From: Anodontia alba
Taxonomy: Eukaryota; Mollusca; Bivalvia; Lucinida; Lucinidae
Assembly: GCA_964016985.1 (NCBI GenBank)
Contig: OZ024831.1
Span: 24,587,948-24,651,947, forward strand
Length of the DNA: 64,000 nt
Direction: 5' to 3'
Shown: positions 31,767 to 42,715 of the stretch, piece by piece
Position numbering within the stretch: the first letter of the stretch is position 1
How the letters are laid out: the number at the start of each line of letters is the position of its first letter
Notes under the pieces: generated by a model
Told to the model about the DNA's origin: nothing
The model's input: the letters and a program-made list of their open reading frames with translations, nothing else
The model's database searches: none
Translations under genes and position numbers: made by a program

Positions 31767-32109
31767 CGTATTCGATCTAATTACCGCACATACCCTATAA
31801 GCGCACACTCATGAAATTCCGTAGTCTTATTACAGCCAGTGTTTTTTTTTATTTACTTTTTTATAAAGGCATATGTTGTGGGTTCTCATTTGAATTGCAT
31901 CGACTTGTCGATGCAATTCAACCCACAACATATGCCTTTATAAAGAAAATCAGAAAAAAAAATCGCATAATCATCATTAAATAAGTCCTTTTCTGATCTT
32001 TTTATGGTGTATCCTTAATAGGTATAGGTACATATTTTATCACAACTGAGTGTTCCCAGTAATTTTGAAAAACCTAAGCGCACAGTGCGGTAATTAGGTC
32101 GAATACGGT
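31767..32109. mobile_element. family-D MITE with long TIRs and central palindrome
   Basis: Ends CCGTATTCGATCTAATTACC and the inverted GGTAATTAGGTCGAATACGG, flanked by TA on both sides. Centre (31867-31938) is a palindrome of about 35-base arms, AGGCATATGTTGTGGG...ATTGCATCGACTTGTCGATGCAAT...CCCACAACATATGCC. About 343 bp, single copy in the window, non-coding. The TA target fits the Tc1/mariner superfamily. Confidence 0.9.
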
Positions 32110-32114
32110 ATATC

Positions 32115-32865
32115 GGTCATTTCTCAAGAAAATTCGGTCAGGTGTGTCCAGTGTGACATAAATAAAACATTATTTCAATGCCATTTACGCAGTAAGTTTA
32201 CGTTGCTGCCGTGTGATCAGTGGCATATGAAAATGTTTTTTTTTAGCAATTTAAGTTAGCCTGATACGTAACTCGGCAATGCCATTGTGCCGTGTATAAA
32301 CAGTGACTCCCTTTCCCCAGCGAGCTGCCTAACGCACCAACCAACAGCGACGTTTAATCGACCAACCGCGCCGTCTTTTTAGGGCATTCCGTTCCTAGAC
32401 AAATTCTTCATCACACGCCGATACTGAGGGCCCTGATCAGTCTGTGCGAATGCGTAAACTGAACTGGACATTTGTTTCCCTGTATAAGGACCCTGTTCGT
32501 GCATGACGCATCAATTGTTTGCTTGGAGGTTTTGCACATATTGTTTAAAATGTATTCGCTATACCTAGTATATTTGTTCATTTGTTTCAGATTAACTTCT
32601 TCAGTTTAATGTAACAGATTCAAAACCCACGTAGGAGGTGCACTAGTGACAAAATGGTTACAGAAACTGCAACTACATTAAACGTTACATATAATGTAAC
32701 AAGTTGGCTCGTTTAAAAAATAATCCAAATAAAAGGTCTGCTACTTTCTTTTAGACAGAGCAAAAAGAGAAAGTGAACTGCTCTGTTTACTGTGTAATTG
32801 CAATATAATTAATTATGAAACAGTATAAAAAAATTGTGGCATGTAGCTACAAAATAACTGACATA
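32115..32865. other. unassigned sequence, possible family-J fragment
   Basis: CTGATCAGTCTGTGCGAATG near 32434-32453 recalls family J. Otherwise nothing recognised. Confidence 0.35.
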
Positions 32866-33055
32866 ATATGACAGCCAGAATTAATCTTTAGCGCTCTCTG
32901 CACAAGTGCAGCAGACGACAAACTGATGGTATGTTTTTTGTTGTTTTTTTTTCTTTCTAGAATTTCAAACGATGTTCAACTTTTAGAATAAGTGTAAATG
33001 GTTACATAAAAAATCGTATCACTAAATGGTACAGATAGCCAATAATAAATTCATT

Positions 33056-33079
33056 TTTTTTTTTTTTTTTTTTTTTTTC
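33056..33079. repeat. poly(T)
   Basis: Run of about 24 T. Confidence 0.95.
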
Positions 33080-33959
33080 ACCAAGGGCTTAATTCACAGA
33101 TAGTACAGGAGTTATCGATTTGACACCGCAATGAGTTTGAGGACATTCTAGAAGTTCATAATGATGCTTATGAACCAATTAGTAAATTATCTTAAACCCT
33201 CACAAATAAAACAAACTTCTGTTCTGTTATTTTTTTTTTCTTTTTTAGGAGACAATTTTCATGAAATCTCAGTTTATTTTTTGAAAAAATAAAAACAAAA
33301 CTCTACAATATGTTGTCGGCAAAATTTGGCAGAGTGGCAAAGGTTAAATAAAAGTGCAAACATGTGACATTTCTGTCGCACTACAAAGACAACATATTAA
33401 AATTTAGGCCACCACCTTTGCTATTGAAAGGCAAAGAATCTGATAAAGAAAACTATAGCTTTCAATAGTACAAGGTTCGAAAACCCATCCAGGTATATCC
33501 CCACTTTGACATGGATGGAGCGCTTAAATTTCCGCATTTTATAATTTCAGAGCTAGCGATGCATTTTCAACATGGCTTGGGGAGCAGATTAATTCAGTTA
33601 AAACTCCCAGATGCACTGCTTTAACTCATTAGGTGTAGATGTATGCAAGCATGGAAAGTGAACTAAGAGGTCTATACAATCTTTCATAGTTCTTTTCAAG
33701 ATGTACACTTTCCGGATTGCCGCTTGGCACTGGTGCCTCTGATACAGCATTAGATGGTAAGCTTACTTTGGTTTATAACAATCAAAAGAAAGATATGTTC
33801 CAAACAAAAAATAAAGATGATTTACATATACTGTTACAGCATGTATCAGTCAGTACTTGAGAAAAAATGGGGAACACTAGAATCGATCGCATTTCGTCAA
33901 TGCTAACCGTAGCTCGAGATAAAGAGGGGTATCCTATAAACATGTTCTTACATCTCCAT

Positions 33960-34025
33960 GACAATATGTTGTGGAACTTGCTAGAAGTACCTCGTTGACG
34001 CGCTTCTAATGAGTACCTACAATAT
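33960..34025. repeat. family-G hairpin
   Basis: ACAATATGTTGTGGAAC ... CTAGAAGTACCTCG TTGACGCGCTTCTAATGAG TACCTACAATATAT: a diverged version of the family-A central palindrome outside any family-A element. Confidence 0.6.
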
Positions 34026-34028
34026 ATA

Positions 34029-34372
34029 CAGTCGAACTTCAATAGCTCGAACATCTTTGGGACCATCTTAATTTAAACATGGTTAGTTCGAGCCACTGTG
34101 GTTTAATCAAAACTCCGTCAGCAGGCAAATTAATATAATCTATGGATGTCTGTACGATCTTCTATATAATAATGGTATGTTGAGAGTACTCATTAGATTC
34201 ATCTCGATGAGGCGATTCTAATGAGTACATATTTCATTATAAAATCAGAAAAATGCCCTAAAATACCAATTTGCATACTTTGGCTATCAAGAGAACACTA
34301 GGGACTCAAAAACTAGTTCGCATTTGCCATGGTAAAAGGGCAATCGGTGTTCGAGTCATTGAGGTTTCACTG
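34029..34372 (+). mobile_element. family-B MITE B2
   Basis: TA then CAGTCGAACTTCAATAGC; right end GAGTCATTGAGGTTTCACTG. Centre TACTCATTAGATTCATC TCGATGAGGCGATTCTAATG AGTAC. Confidence 0.88.
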
Positions 34373-34830
34373 TGGTTTCATCGAAAACTAAGGAAAATAT
34401 CAGTAGCTACAGTGTTCCAAGTAACTACAACCTGTTTTGATGAGAAATGAAATTCTTTTCTAGATACTCCGCTTGTCTGGATCTATTTTTACTCAAAGTT
34501 TTATCTTTTCTCAAGTAATGGTCATATGAATGGAATGGTGTTGTATACAGAAAGTGAGGGGCAGGCGGGGCAAGTGTGGGGAGAAGAAGATACTTGAGGA
34601 GCTAATGATGATGTTCATGTTATAATTTGAGGAGCTCATAATGCTGCTTATGACGTTGGCGCGCTTCTATTGAGGCCCACACAACATAGACAGTCAACCC
34701 TCAATGACTCGGACATCTTTGGGACCATGTAAATTTGTTCCAGACATGGGTAGTTCGAATCACTGAGGGTTAATCAAAACGCCAGGTAGGGCGGCAAATG
34801 GATATACTTTAGGGATGCCTCTAAGACCTT

Positions 34831-35958
34831 AGACTTTTCGCTGATGACACAAGCCTTTTCATTGTAGTGGAAAATCCTGACACTGCAGCACAAACTCTTA
34901 ACTCAAATCTTGAAAAAATTACAAAATGGACCAAAGGCTGGCTTGTTAGTTTTAATCCTATCAAAACAGAAACTCTTTTAATATCTCGAAAACTAATACA
35001 ACCAGCACATCCACCACTACACATGTTAAATAAACAAATCTTGTGTGTTGAAAACCATAAACACCTTGGACTTTACTTTAGTAACGACGGTTCATGGCAC
35101 ACGCATATAACTGATATTAAAGAAAAAGCATGGAAATGGATCAACATAATGCGTAAACTTAAGTTCCAGTTAGAGAGAAAATCACTTGAAATAATATATA
35201 CGGTTTTTATCAGACCAATACTTGAATACGGCAATGAGATTTGGGATAATTGTACTCAGTATGAAAAGGATGACTTAGAAAATATCCAAATCGAAGCGGC
35301 TAGAATAGCAACCGGGACGACAAAATTAGTTTCAATAGAAAATCTGTATAGTGAAATTGGTTGGGAGACATTAGAAACTAGAAGGAAAAAACAAAAACTT
35401 GTTCTCTTCTATAAGATGGTCAATAACTTGACGCCACTCTACCTATCAACTCTTATTCCCTCTACCATTTATGAAACTTCTCGTTACAATCTTAGAAATG
35501 CAAATGACATCAGAACAATCAACACACGAACTACCCAATACAACAACACTTTTTTACCATCAACAATCAGAGAGTGGAACACCCTTCCTGAAAAACAGAG
35601 AACCTCGGCTACTCTTCTGTCCAGCATACCGAAGTATTATTACTCCGGAGATCGCCAGTCACAAATATTACATACTCGCCTTCATACCAAATGCAGTTGT
35701 CTTAACTATGACATCTATCTTAGAAATCTTACAGATTCACCACTTTGCTCATGTGGAGATATCGAAACATCCGAGCATTACTTTCTGCAATGCCGTAGGT
35801 ATCACCTGCAACGATACGAGATGTTAAGTAACATCTCACACTTATGCCAAGTATCTATAGACGTGCTGTTATTTTGTGACATTTCCCAATCAAACGAAAT
35901 AAACAGCAGAATATTCTTACACGTGCAAAAGTTTATAAGCGACTCTAAAAGATTCTAA
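34831..35958 (+). CDS. LINE reverse transcriptase, C-terminal part, open
   Basis: 375 codons open without interruption. RLFADDTSLF at the start carries the catalytic Asp pair. Downstream: WLVSFNPIKTETLLIS, HKHLGLYFSNDG, RPILEYGNEIWDNC, and near the C terminus a Cys/His motif CSCGDIETSEHYFLQC, the same kind as in the decayed copy at 20.9 kb. The fingers and first palm motif are missing because of 5' truncation, so it cannot be active. The clean frame implies a young insertion. Assigned to the jockey/CR1-like group by overall similarity only. Confidence 0.9.
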   Translation, partial: RLFADDTSLFIVVENPDTAAQTLNSNLEKITKWTKGWLVSFNPIKTETLLISRKLIQPAHPPLHMLNKQILCVENHKHLGLYFSNDGSWHTHITDIKEKAWKWINIMRKLKFQLERKSLEIIYTVFIRPILEYGNEIWDNCTQYEKDDLENIQIEAARIATGTTKLVSIENLYSEIGWETLETRRKKQKLVLFYKMVNNLTPLYLSTLIPSTIYETSRYNLRNANDIRTINTRTTQYNNTFLPSTIREWNTLPEKQRTSATLLSSIPKYYYSGDRQSQILHTRLHTKCSCLNYDIYLRNLTDSPLCSCGDIETSEHYFLQCRRYHLQRYEMLSNISHLCQVSIDVLLFCDISQSNEINSRIFLHVQKFISDSKRF

Positions 35959-36686
35959 TTTGTATGTGCTTAATTTTGTCCTTCTTCCGTAACTTCTGTA
36001 CAATGTCTATTATTTTTGTTTGTCCTTAACACCAAGATTGCTAGGTGCTGATAAGAAACCGGATATGTAATACCCTACACACTCTACTTATTGCGCTAAT
36101 GATACAACTATAAGGTGATCATATCAGGCTTTGAAATCTTAAGCACTATCAAAGAACATTTAATATAATAAGTTAATCTCTCGGGGAGAAGAAATGTGAA
36201 AGAAAAGTATGCACATGGTGTTCCGCCTCACCCCCTACCCCTCCCGGTCCCCTGTACATGTATGCTTCTGATGGATGATCCTGCTGCTTTCTCTGTTATG
36301 CTTGTTTCATGCACTTTTTACATGTAGCGTATTGTTCTAAAATCCATAGATTCTTTGCTGTTCGCATAACAACTTTTTTTTCATTCCTTTTTTTTTTCAC
36401 ATTTTATTATTGCCTAGCTAACTATATTATTATTTGTTCTGTGCATAGATGTTAAATGCCGCTTTACTGATACTTATTACCATTAGTACAAACAATGTCC
36501 CGTGGGTATATCGGCCTATATATTTTATTACCACATGACCTGCCAATATTGTACATTATTTGCTTCTGTAGCGGGAAAGGGATTCAATAAGCATGTTGCT
36601 TTCATTCCAATCCCATTAATGTGTCATTGTATGTAAATGTCATATGCATGTCAATTGATAGATTTGAAGTAAAACATGTTTAAACC
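35959..36686 (+). other. 3' untranslated region of the LINE
   Basis: Sequence after the stop, ending AAAACATGTTTAAACC at the target duplication. No poly(A) or clear short tandem at the end. Confidence 0.7.
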
Positions 36687-37039
36687 AAGACCTTCTATAT
36701 AATAATGGTATGTTGAGTGTACTCATTAGAATCGCCTCAACAAGGCAATTATAATTACATAAACATTTATACAATTATAAAAATCGAAATGTCCCGAAAA
36801 TACCCATAAACAAATGTTTATAAAACGAGCCGTCGGTGTTTGAGTCATTGAGGATTTACTGTAGTTTTATCGAGCACTATTGAAAATATCAATAGTTTTT
36901 AAATAAAGAAACTGACTTAGCTGGAGCAGTGGGCTGTTTTCAGAAACATTTTAGAGGACTACCGTATTTATCTTGATTATTGGAAATCCTTACGTCTTTC
37001 TCACACATTCTAAAATTTGAAAAAAATCCATTTACTACC

Positions 37040-37180
37040 TGTTGTGTCTACAAACTACTGAATGAGTGGCAAACAATGTTGATCCTGATGAGATGCTGGG
37101 TTCTTTGGCATTTTATTTAGGTCTACCATATTTGCTTACGCCACGCTGTCCCAATATGTAGGGTAAATATGGTAATGTCA
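37040..37180. mobile_element. family-H hairpin, decayed
   Basis: GGCAAACAATGTTGATCC and GGGTAAATATGGTAATG are family-H arm and terminus. The aligned part of copy 2 is 43540-43650. Confidence 0.5.
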
Positions 37181-37221
37181 GTCCTAATTGTAACCGTGAT
37201 AGTTTTTCAGATCAATGTTGG

Positions 37222-37395
37222 AAATCACCTAATAGAGGTGTCTCGGAGGCTAAGTTATCAGGGGCTCTGATTTCTGATCGTGAGGTCCCAGGTTCCAGTC
37301 ACGCTAAAATTGAATTTAGGATGACTGCATGGCGCTTCATTGCATAGAGCCTTTAGTTATGCCCCAACTTCGAAGAATGTGTCCGGCCTTCATCC
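37222..37395 (+). mobile_element. tRNA-like SINE fragment
   Basis: Box B-like GTCCCAGGTTCCAGTC about 50 bases after GGTGTCTCGGAGGCTAAG. Weak promoter boxes; similar position in copy 2 of the duplication holds another SINE. Confidence 0.4.
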
Positions 37396-37413
37396 ACACC
37401 GACCGAACAAATA

Positions 37414-37764
37414 CAGTATAACCTCATTGGCTCGAACCCGGATGGCTCGTTTACCGTGGATGATTCGAACTCTTTTTTCAGTCCCTACAAAATCCTTTCA
37501 CTAACTCAATAAAACAAATATTAAGGATTTTTTTCTTATTTTATCATTGAATTGTATGCTGTGTGTACTCATTAGAATCGCCTCGATGATTCAAATGAGT
37601 ACACTCAACATACAATCATTGTGTAGAAAATCGAAAAGATTTCCCTAAATTATCGCTATTTGCTTCCTGAACTGATGCCATGATTAACCCTCAGTGGCTC
37701 GAACTACACGTCTCAAACGAATTTCCATGGTCCCAAAGATGTTCGAACCATTGAGGTTCGACTG
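37414..37764 (-). mobile_element. family-B MITE B4
   Basis: TA-flanked, inverted: CAGTATAACCTCATTGGC ... GAACCATTGAGGTTCGACTG. Central hairpin GTACTCATTAGAATCGCC TCGATGATTCAAATGAGTAC with part of the right arm lost. Confidence 0.9.
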
Positions 37765-37829
37765 TATATGTTTTTTGTTGTTTTTTTTTCACTATGCAAA
37801 CTGAGGGCGAGGGTAAGGATCCCGGAAAT

Positions 37830-37962
37830 CTAGCTTAAGCACCCCAGTAATTCAATACTGACCGTTCAAAAGCGCACTTTTATTGTGGTACGCTTTGTTA
37901 ATTCTTAGGTAATGTTTCACTTTCTAATGCTTTTCTTTTAACAGTTATGTAAGTTTAAAGAA
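37830..37962 (+). mobile_element. decayed PLE tail
   Basis: GCTTAAGCACCCCAGTAATT and TACTGACCGTTCAAAAG resemble TTTAAACCCCC...TACTGACCGTTCTAAGG in order. Confidence 0.4.
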
Positions 37963-37965
37963 TAT

Positions 37966-38244
37966 CATCACGAAAATATGCCGATATAATTTTGACCCCC
38001 TTAAACCGCACTTTTATATAGTAAAACTGGGGTTTACAGGGGTATACATTATTTCTTTTATTTCTGCTCAAAACCATAGATTGTGGGTACTCGTTAGAAC
38101 CGCCTCGCCAAGGCGGATCTGACGAGTACCCACAATCTATGTTTTGAGCGGAAATTTGAAAAATATCAGAGATTTTTAGCTGAAAATTTTCAGTTTTTGG
38201 AGGTGAAATTTTTTATATATTTGAATAGGCGTGTTTTCGTAATG
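37966..38244 (-). mobile_element. family-A element A6
   Basis: CATCACGAAAATATGCC ... GGCGTGTTTTCGTAATG. Nearly perfect central hairpin with tip ACCGCCTCGCCAAGGCGG. T on both sides of the element. Confidence 0.93.
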
Positions 38245-38319
38245 TTCAGTAAAGTTGGGGTAACAGAGTTGCCACCTTTTTTGGAAAGAGTTGCCAAGTC
38301 TGGTTGATGTGGTCTGTTC

Positions 38320-38440
38320 ATTTTGTACTTTCATAGTTGTATTTGTCTGTCTTTCCCTTTAGTATTTGGGGCTTGATGTGGATCATATTGTATCAGTTCC
38401 TGAGTCAACTTATTTACTCTAATCTATTGGGCAATCAATA
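38320..38440 (+). mobile_element. PLE-related 3' segment, second subfamily
   Basis: Match, in opposite orientation, to 13205-13335: TTGTATTTGTCTGTC, CTTGATGTGGATC, CAGTTCCTGAGT. Confidence 0.6.
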
Positions 38441-38448
38441 TTTAGAAA

Positions 38449-38602
38449 AGGTAAGAGAAAAGTCCAGGGAGTGCCACAATCACAAACCGCAGTCATTCCC
38501 AGATACCAAGAGGAAGAGGAAACCAACAAATCCAAACAAGCACAAATCGAACAAACGTACGAAAAGCACTAAGATTAGCTTTCTCCTCCCCAAGCGAGGT
38601 AA
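38449..38602 (-). mobile_element. PLE-1 solo tail, inverted partner
   Basis: GGTAAGAGAAAAGTCCAGGG to CTCCCCAAGCGAGGTAAG, the last 150 bases of the PLE-1 3' region on the minus strand. Confidence 0.85.
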
Positions 38603-38797
38603 GTCTTACCTTGTGTTTTGTCCTTGTGTTTTTCAGTCCTTTTAGCATTGCGATTACCTCGCTTTGAGAAAAGAGAGCTTGCCTGTGTTTTGCGTGCGTT
38701 TGTTTGTTATACGTGTGTTGGTTTGTGTCTCTTTCCGCTTCCTCTTGGTGTAAGGGATTGGCTGCGACATGTGATTGTGGCACTCCCAGGACTTTAC
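38603..38797 (+). mobile_element. PLE-1 solo tail, diverged subfamily
   Basis: CCTTGTGTTTTTCAGTCC, ATTGCGATTACCTCGC, CTTCCTCTTGGTGTAAGGG, CACTCCCAGGACTTTAC. Begins exactly where its inverted neighbour ends, giving a palindromic pair. Confidence 0.8.
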
Positions 38798-39515
38798 TTT
38801 TTTTCTAATGCCATAACTCAATGATAATGTCATACTCTGCTACAAACAATATGGTTCAATTGTTCTCCCTTTAACTGCGCGTTTGCTTGATTCGTTATAC
38901 CATTCAGGATACCATCCGATCAAGAACTACGTTGTTCGGTACACACCATTTTGTCAACCAAGGGCTACGAACACATTTTCAGTAATCTGATAATCTGACC
39001 CTTAGCCTCACGGCAATATGACTTTTCCAATGGATTACGTCATAAGACGGAAATAGAAGCATGCGGCTTGACCAGTTGATTTGCGCATTACAAATCAATC
39101 CGGAAACAAGGCGAAAAAGAAAACTACGCTAAATCGAAATTAAAGAAACAATGGCGCATTCCACATTTCAAAACAAAAAAAAAAACAAAAAAAAAAAAAA
39201 AAAAAACGTATGATTGACACGAATCTAAACGAAATCTATTGGAAACAAATTTTACATTGTAAATCTAAATCCTCTTGTGTTTTAAGAAGTGCCCTTGGAC
39301 AGTCATTAACTTAACAAAATTATGAACCTATAACGGGATTGAATATTTGAAAAGCCGAAACATTACATGCTGTGGTCAATCTGATAAGCCTTATTCATAT
39401 CCGAGGTATGCATTGAAATATGGGTAACGGTCAAAGGTCAACCGGAATAAGATAAGTGGCCGGTCCGTTTGTTTACATTGGATCAAAATAAAACAAAACT
39501 GTTAATATATCAGTA
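38798..39515. other. unassigned sequence
   Basis: Contains an A-rich tract (39174-39206). No gene recognised. Confidence 0.4.
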
Positions 39516-39519
39516 GTTT

Positions 39520-39798
39520 CATCACGAAAACATACCTATATAATTTTGACCCCCTCAAACCCCATTTTTATATAGTAAAACTGGGGCTTACAGGAGTAAA
39601 TTATTATATTTCTTATTTCTGCTTAAACATAGATTGTGGGTACTCGTAAGAACCGCCTCGACGAGGCGGTTCTAACGAGTACCCACAATCTATGTTTTGA
39701 GCAGAAATATGAAAAATATCAGAATATTTTATCTGAAAATCTTCATTTTTTTGGTGATGAAATTTTCAGTATATTTGAATAGGCATGTTTTCGTAATT
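39520..39798 (-). mobile_element. family-A element A7
   Basis: CATCACGAAAACATACC ... GGCATGTTTTCGTAATT. Central tip ACCGCCTCGACGAGGCGGT; arms almost perfect. Confidence 0.92.
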
Positions 39799-39799
39799 G

Positions 39800-40189
39800 G
39801 ACGCTAATTTATCCACTGAATGTTTATAAGATGTAAGATACGCTTGAAAGTTTCATGTCTGTAAATACAACGGAACAATAGATAATTTCGCGTAAACATG
39901 GATGAAATGTTGATGAAATGTTGAGGACTTGGTGAAAGCTGGATTCCTGGCAAATTCGGCAAAGTAAAGTGGATAAAATGATACAAAATTATCATTACCT
40001 CCTGTGATCAAATATTCCGAAATAAACGAAAATGTTTTAAGACTGTTTAGTGGGAAAAGTACAAAGAATATAATAACAGATATATAAGTAGTATCTCACA
40101 ATACACATCACTCAAACATATTATGATCTCGCCGGCAGAAATTTTAAAGTGAATCTAGAAAAATGATTAAAGAAAATAAATAAATAAAA
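39800..40189. other. unassigned sequence
   Basis: Nothing recognised. Confidence 0.35.
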
Positions 40190-41965
40190 TGCTCCTCTTG
40201 TCTGGACCTATGTTTACATAAAACTCATGTTTTCGTATGCAATGTCATAAGAAAGAAATGGTGTTGCATACAGAGGTGCATGGGCTGAGAGTGATAGGCG
40301 TAGGGAGTAGGTAGAAATTTGAGGAGCACCTCATGATGCTTACGCAGTAACCAGTAGATTATGCTTAAGTCCATAAGATTTAACAGATAAGCTTCTGTTT
40401 TCTACTTCTGTTCTGTTGTCTTTTTCAGGAGACAATTTGTATGAAATGTCAAACTATTTTCTGGAAAAAAAAAGAGCAATTTTCAGTTTGTAGTCTACTG
40501 AATTTGCCCACAGTGTGGTAAAGGTAAAGTATGGCATTTCTCTCCAGCAAAAATAAATAGACAAGATACTCAAATTGCTTTGCTAATGAAAGATATAGGA
40601 TCTGTAAAAAGGAAACAAAGTCTTTCAAGAGTACAAGGTCATTTGTTTTTTCAGGCATACTCACACCTTGATTTGGTTGGAGGGCTTAAACTTTCTATAT
40701 GTTACAATGATAGCGCTAGCGATGCATTTTCAACATGGCATGAGGAGCAGATTAATTCAGTTAAACTCCCAGATGCATTCCTGTAATTCATTGCCGGTAA
40801 ATACAAGCACTGGAAGTCAAGTAAAAGGAATACAAGCTGAATGTGTTTTCAGTTATTTTTAAGAAAAACAGTAAACGAAAAGTCCAGGGAGTGCCAAAAT
40901 CGCAATCCGCAGCCCTTCCAAGACACCAAGAGGAAGAGGAAACAGACAAAACCAAAGAAGCGCATATCGAACAAACGTACGGAAAGCACGAAGATTAGCT
41001 CTCTCCTCCCCAAGCGAGGTAATCGCAATGCTAAAAGGACTGAAAAACACAAGAACAAAATAACACAAGGTAAGACATAAAACAAATCGCCTCGTAAAAT
41101 AAACCACAAAGCAAGAAAGAGTAAGACTAACACCGGGACCACCGCCTTAGAACGGTCAGTAGAATAAACCACCGGGGGTTTAAAGCCCTTTTACAACTAG
41201 CCAACTACCCTGGGTCCCGATGCTACTCTTAATACAGAAATACATAAAAAATTCGGTTCGCATAAAGGCTCCCAATCAATGCATCAAAGCGAAAAATAAA
41301 TCACAATGATAATAAACAAAGACGAGTATTCATGGCTAATTCTACTGTATGCCAGAGTAAATGAAAACCAATAGTTGAACCACGGTGGGCCAAGCCAAAG
41401 ACATATCGTCAAGCCCCAACCCACTAGATAAAGTTTTACGAAGAGGCCGTCATTGAGTCTCAGGCCCGAACCGTCGTCGTGCTATTAAAGAATGAAGCAT
41501 AGCCATCAGCAATGATTGGGTAGACAACTAGGTATGCAGTCTGCCGCATAATATCCAGGCTATAGCCAATTCTTTTATAAAAGTTAATTAGTGTTCTGAA
41601 TTGCCCCAAAAAGTTAGAATTTTCCACAGTTTTGTCTAAATCTGTACACTAAGTCACCGTAAAATTCAGGTTCCGATATACCTTATTGCCGAAGTGTTTT
41701 CAGACTGACGCTATATTTTTCTACCTAGGCACTGTGTCTGCGATAAAATTTCGAAAACGCCTTCTGAAGTTTAAAATAACGATAGCCCTGTCAAAGAAGT
41801 TTGGCAGTAAGGGCTTTATTACGGCAGTTAAAGTCACTAAGATTCGAAGAAGCTCTGGCGAATCTAATAAGTTGAGATATGTATATCACATATGAGGTAC
41901 GCCGAGGGACATCGCCATCCAGGAAAGGGAAACTGACTTTATCAAAATTATAATCGTCCTGTTTA

Positions 41966-42715
41966 TCATAAATTTTGGTGGAAACTGTACCAGTAGTGTA
42001 GATTCAAATCCAAAAAAGGCGCGTCGGTATCGGAAGAATTGGCTGTATTTAATTGGAGTTCTGTAGGGTGTATGCGGTCCACCATTTGGTAAAAGTAAAT
42101 ATTGTCAGTATTTAATAAATCATCAAGGTATCTTGAAGTTGAATTGAAAGCCTCAATAATGTCAACCTGATTTTCCCATGAGAGAGACTTCATGAAATCT
42201 CTCTCATAACAAAAAAGAAACAAATCTGCAACAAGAGGAGCATAATTAGTTCCCATCAAAATACCAATAGTTTGCCTATTGATCTTTCCTGCAGTAGTCT
42301 TCCGATACACAGAACCGTTGAAATACCAAGATGAGTCGATGTTGGGATGTTCATTTAGCCTGGTGATCAGAGCGGGGTTAAGTCTAGTTACAACGTCTAC
42401 CAAGCGATGTCCTGAAGATTTCATAGTTTTCCGTTGTTTCATGATCATCGTCTTGATACTGTTATTAATCACTTTCATTAGCACTGGTTTAGGGCTGTCT
42501 GATTTCCCAGGAATTCTATGTATGGCAACCACCTGCTGTGGAGAAAGAGCAATATTCTGCTGATCCAAAAGTGCACATACTGATCTTAGCAGTGTAAGTT
42601 CATCCACTCCCACCTCTTCCTTTATGTTCAATATCTTAATCACAGACTTTTTGAAAGACCATAAATTGTAATTATTGTATCCATTAGAAGTGAAAAAGCA
42701 CATTCTTCGTTGCAA
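41966..42715 (-). pseudogene. chimeric frame: PLE-1 reverse transcriptase with LINE ORF1-like insert
   Basis: 249 codons. Residues 1-25 are PLE-1 (YNNYNLWSFKKSV). Residues about 26-145 are foreign, with VVAIHRIPGKSDSPKPVLMK, MKQRKTMKSSGHRL and SSWYFNGSVYRKTTAGK, the pattern of nucleic-acid-binding ORF1-type proteins of invertebrate retroelements. Residues 146 on return to PLE-1 at RQTIGILMGTNYAPLVADLF and YLDDLLNTD. Both joins keep the frame. Compared with P6, GIPMGTNC has become GILMGTNY and the frame ends soon after FLDLNL, so enzyme activity is unlikely. Confidence 0.85.
42280..42639 (-). other. 360-bp LINE ORF1-like segment inside PLE-1
   Basis: Bounded by TTTGCCTAT (PLE) on one side and CACAGACTTTTTG (PLE) on the other. 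The complementary strand also has a 94-codon frame, which is a shadow. Confidence 0.8.

Larger units (their letters stand above)
34831..36686 (+). mobile_element. non-LTR retrotransposon, 5'-truncated, with target duplication
   Basis: Flanked by AAGACCTT at 34823-34830 and 36687-36694. Its first base is the start of the codons RLFADDT, so truncation fell at the catalytic box. Open frame to 35958, then about 730 bases of 3' untranslated sequence without poly(A). A target duplication plus 5' truncation is the mark of target-primed reverse transcription. Confidence 0.92.
34691..36861 (+). mobile_element. family-B MITE B3, split by a LINE
   Basis: Left part 34691-34830 (CAGTCAACCCTCAATGAC...) and right part 36687-36861 (ending GAGTCATTGAGGATTTACTG then TA). 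The two join at AAGACCTT, which is duplicated around the inserted LINE. Confidence 0.9.
33140..37265. repeat. segmental duplication, copy 1
   Basis: Matches 40190-43750 in blocks: 33150-33250 to 40330-40445, 33470-33620 to 40620-40790, 33690-34025 to 42970-43290, 34450-34640 to 40195-40345, 36885-37260 to 43325-43700. Shared phrases include GCTAGCGATGCATTTTCAAC and GAGCAGATTAATTCAGTTAA. The order of blocks suggests a partial tandem repeat of the segment. Copy 1 later gained B2, B3 and a LINE; copy 2 gained a PLE-1. No coding frame survives. Confidence 0.7.

Noticed and set aside
42279..42563. 94-codon plus-strand frame
   Set aside because: Complementary shadow of the ORF1-like insert in PLE-1 copy P5.
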